Shown here in pieces: positions 62,088-64,000 of a DNA stretch of 64,000 bases (positions within the stretch are counted from its first letter, which is position 1; each line of letters begins with the position of its first letter). The translations under genes and the position numbers were made by a program. The stretch lies in contig NZ_AKJT01000022.1 in the NCBI RefSeq assembly GCF_000282195.1, forward strand, positions 1 to 64,000. Reading direction: 5' to 3'. Origin of the DNA: Pseudomonas sp. GM18. Lineage in GTDB: Bacteria; Pseudomonadota; Gammaproteobacteria; Pseudomonadales; Pseudomonadaceae. The notes below the pieces were generated by a model, which searched no databases, was not told where the DNA came from, and worked only from the letters and a program-made list of their open reading frames with translations.

Positions 62088-63523
62088 AGAATCGGCGAAA
62101 TAAGCCGGGCGATCCGCATGCCGACCTGTTGCAGGCGGTGGGTCTCCCGGCTTTCTTCTTTGGCGATTTCGTGAGCCTGGGCGAAGTCGTTGTTGAGCAT
62201 CTGCTCCACTTCGGCGGCAAACCCACTGTCGACCGTCAGCAACATCACTTCGAAATTCAGCCGGAACGAGCGGTTGTCCATGTTGGCACTGCCGATGGCG
62301 CTGATCTCGTCGTCGATCAGCACCACTTTCTGATGCAGGAAGCCGGGTTGATAGCGGAACACACGCACCCCGGCGCGTACCGCTTCGAAGGCATAAAGGC
62401 TGGATGCAGCGTAGACGATCCGGTGATCCGGCCGCGACGGCAACAGGATCCGTACATCCACACCGCGCAACACTGCCAGCCGCAGCGCAGCGAATACTGC
62501 TTCGTCAGGGATGAAGTAAGGGCTGGTGATCCACACTCGCTCCGTCGCCGCATGGATGGCTTCGACGAAGAACAGCGAACAGGTTTCGTAGGAATCCGCC
62601 GGGCCGCTGGCCAGTAATTGGCAGAGTACGCCGTCGTCCGGATAAACGTCTGGCAGGATCAACGGGGGCAGCGAACGGGCTGCCCAGAACCAGTCTTCGG
62701 CGAAGGACTCCTGCATGCAGGCCACCACCGGCCCGCGCACTTGCACGTGGGTATCGCGCCAGGGCGCCAGGGGTGGTTTCTCGCCCATGTATTCGTCGCC
62801 GACGTTATGCCCACCGACAAAACCGACAAGCCCGTCGACCACCACGATCTTGCGGTGGTTACGGAAATTCACCTGAAAGCGGTTGAGCCAGCCGCTGCGG
62901 GTGGCGAAGGCTTTGACCTCGACGCCGGCATCACGCAACGGTTGCACATAGCCGTGGGGCAGGGAGTGGCTGCCGATGCGGTCGTAGAGCAAGTAAATCG
63001 CCACGCCCTCGGCGGCTTTCTTCGTCAACAGGGTGTGCAGGCGTTGGCCGAGGCGGTCATCGTGGATGATGAAAAACTGGATCAGCACCGCTTCACGGGC
63101 GTTGTTGATGGCGTCGAAGATTGCATCGAACGTGGCCGGGCCGTCGATCAACAAGCGCACATCGTTGTTTGCCAGGCATGGCATGCGCCCCAGCTTCGGC
63201 ATGGCCCGCAAAGACGCGTAAGCGCTGGAGGCCCGCGCCGCCAGTGCCTCTTCTACCCAGGGGCGCCAGTTCAGTTCGGAGATGGCCTTGCGCATTTCCT
63301 CGTTGGCTTGCCGTCGGGCCTTGATGTAACCATCGAAGGTGCTGCGGCCGAAGACCAGATAAGGGACAAGCGTGAGATAGGGAATGAACAGCAGCGATAG
63401 AGCCCAGGCAATCGAGCCCTGAGCGGTCCGAACGGTCAATACAGCATGGATGGCGGCGATCAAGCCCAGCGTGTGCAGCAGTGCGATCAGATAGCCGAAA
63501 ACATGCGGTCCGAAATAATCCAT
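62084..63523 (-). CDS. cls: Cardiolipin synthase (phospholipase D family)
   Basis: A 479-residue inner-membrane enzyme that condenses phosphatidylglycerol. It has two N-terminal TM helices (about 8-30 and 38-58), then two HKD motifs: [24 protein letters not shown] (about 225) and [20 protein letters not shown] (about 400). The length and topology match ClsA. Its 3' end overlaps cfa tail to tail. Confidence 0.93.
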   Translation of the reverse strand: MDYFGPHVFGYLIALLHTLGLIAAIHAVLTVRTAQGSIAWALSLLFIPYLTLVPYLVFGRSTFDGYIKARRQANEEMRKAISELNWRPWVEEALAARASSAYASLRAMPKLGRMPCLANNDVRLLIDGPATFDAIFDAINNAREAVLIQFFIIHDDRLGQRLHTLLTKKAAEGVAIYLLYDRIGSHSLPHGYVQPLRDAGVEVKAFATRSGWLNRFQVNFRNHRKIVVVDGLVGFVGGHNVGDEYMGEKPPLAPWRDTHVQVRGPVVACMQESFAEDWFWAARSLPPLILPDVYPDDGVLCQLLASGPADSYETCSLFFVEAIHAATERVWITSPYFIPDEAVFAALRLAVLRGVDVRILLPSRPDHRIVYAASSLYAFEAVRAGVRVFRYQPGFLHQKVVLIDDEISAIGSANMDNRSFRLNFEVMLLTVDSGFAAEVEQMLNNDFAQAHEIAKEESRETHRLQQVGMRIARLISPIL

Positions 63524-63656
63524 GGGGGCAGCCTTGCTCCTTGAAGATTCAATGCTTAACAGACCATGTTCCGGGCAGAATGTCGCTATTTAATTGGCCC
63601 ATGAACCGAAGCCCGTAGCCGACGTCTAACGGCCACCAATGATCAGGAGTTACTCG

Positions 63657-64000
63657 ATGAACGTTCGTCTGCTGGGCTTGGCCATGGCGTTTGGTTTGGC
63701 ACTTCCTGTGGCCGCTCAGGCACAGATGCTGCAACCGGGTTTGTGGGAATTGACCTCAAGCAACATGAAGGTCGATGACCAGAACATGCCCGATCTGCAA
63801 TTGATCCTGGGCCAGCTACAAAACCAGATCACCCCCCAACAGCGGGCCATGCTGGAGAAACAAGGCATCACCATGGGCGGCAAAGGGATTCGGGCGTGCC
63901 TGACGCCTGAACAGGTGAAGACTGACAACATTCCGCTGACGGACCCGCAATCGGGCTGCAGGCAGGAAATCACCGAGCGTACCGGTAACCAGTGGAAATT
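63657..64000 (+). CDS. DUF3617 family periplasmic protein (5' part)
   Basis: The first 114 codons are visible; the window end cuts the gene. A signal peptide (MNVRLLGLAMAFGLALPVAAQA) is followed by QPGLWELTSSNMKV, the usual start of DUF3617 proteins, and a Cys in IRACLTPEQV. AGGAG lies 7 bases upstream. The function of the family is unknown. Confidence 0.75.
   Translation, partial: MNVRLLGLAMAFGLALPVAAQAQMLQPGLWELTSSNMKVDDQNMPDLQLILGQLQNQITPQQRAMLEKQGITMGGKGIRACLTPEQVKTDNIPLTDPQSGCRQEITERTGNQWK

Overview
The window is the replication-origin region of a Pseudomonas chromosome, most likely from the P. fluorescens group. The conserved block dnaA-dnaN-recF-gyrB on one strand and rpmH-rnpA-yidD-yidC-mnmE-mnmG-rsmG-parA-parB-atp-glmU-glmR-glmS on the other is the classical pseudomonad oriC arrangement. 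Both arms are transcribed away from an origin at about 17.8-18.2 kb. GC-rich coding sequence, parS sites of the form GTTCCACGTGGAAC, and dispersed REP-like palindromes support the assignment. No tRNA, rRNA, CRISPR array or insertion sequence was seen.

Layout. 0-6.5 kb: a small TPR protein, a lipid A acyltransferase homologue, tag, glyQS, gmhB and a PlsC-type acyltransferase, as in the left oriC flank of other pseudomonads. 6.6-11.5 kb: a signalling locus with a CHASE2 histidine kinase, a FecR-domain protein, a small lipoprotein and a divergent OmpR-type response regulator. The spacer before fecR carries repeated GGA-loop hairpins of the kind bound by RsmA/RsmE/CsrA. 11.5-17.8 kb: gyrB, recF (containing two parS sites), dnaN, dnaA. 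17.8-18.3 kb: oriC. 18.3-27 kb: rpmH to parB, with a second DnaA-box/AT-rich region between mnmE and mnmG whose box-to-AT-motif spacing equals that of oriC. 27-38.6 kb: the ATP synthase operon, then glmU, glmR, glmS.

Immediately past glmS, a classical integration hotspot, the accessory region starts. At 38.7-43.4 kb lies the most unusual locus: a divergent luxR facing a tight luxI - AfsA-hotdog - old yellow enzyme - SDR operon, with a CTG-N10-CAG lux-box palindrome between them. LuxI-type enzymes make acyl-homoserine lactones. AfsA, enoate reductase and SDR are the enzyme types expected for Streptomyces-style gamma-butyrolactones. The operon may therefore make two lactone signals or one hybrid signal.

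43.6-54.5 kb holds ordinary accessory genes: LysR, GST, a PNPOx-flavoreductase-ferredoxin fusion, a DUF6124 protein with a structured leader, a DUF3142 lipoprotein with a partner protein, a LysE exporter with an Lrp regulator, and lpd. 54.7-60.7 kb is a second unusual locus: three consecutive SPFH-domain membrane proteins, one with a strongly histidine-rich N-terminus, overlapping a P1B-type metal ATPase that lacks its own N-terminal metal-binding domain. An inverted repeat resembling a Zur box lies just upstream. 60.9-64 kb has cfa convergent with a cardiolipin synthase, then the 5' part of a DUF3617 protein cut by the window end.

Function calls rest on motifs read by eye and on conserved gene order. 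No database search was run.
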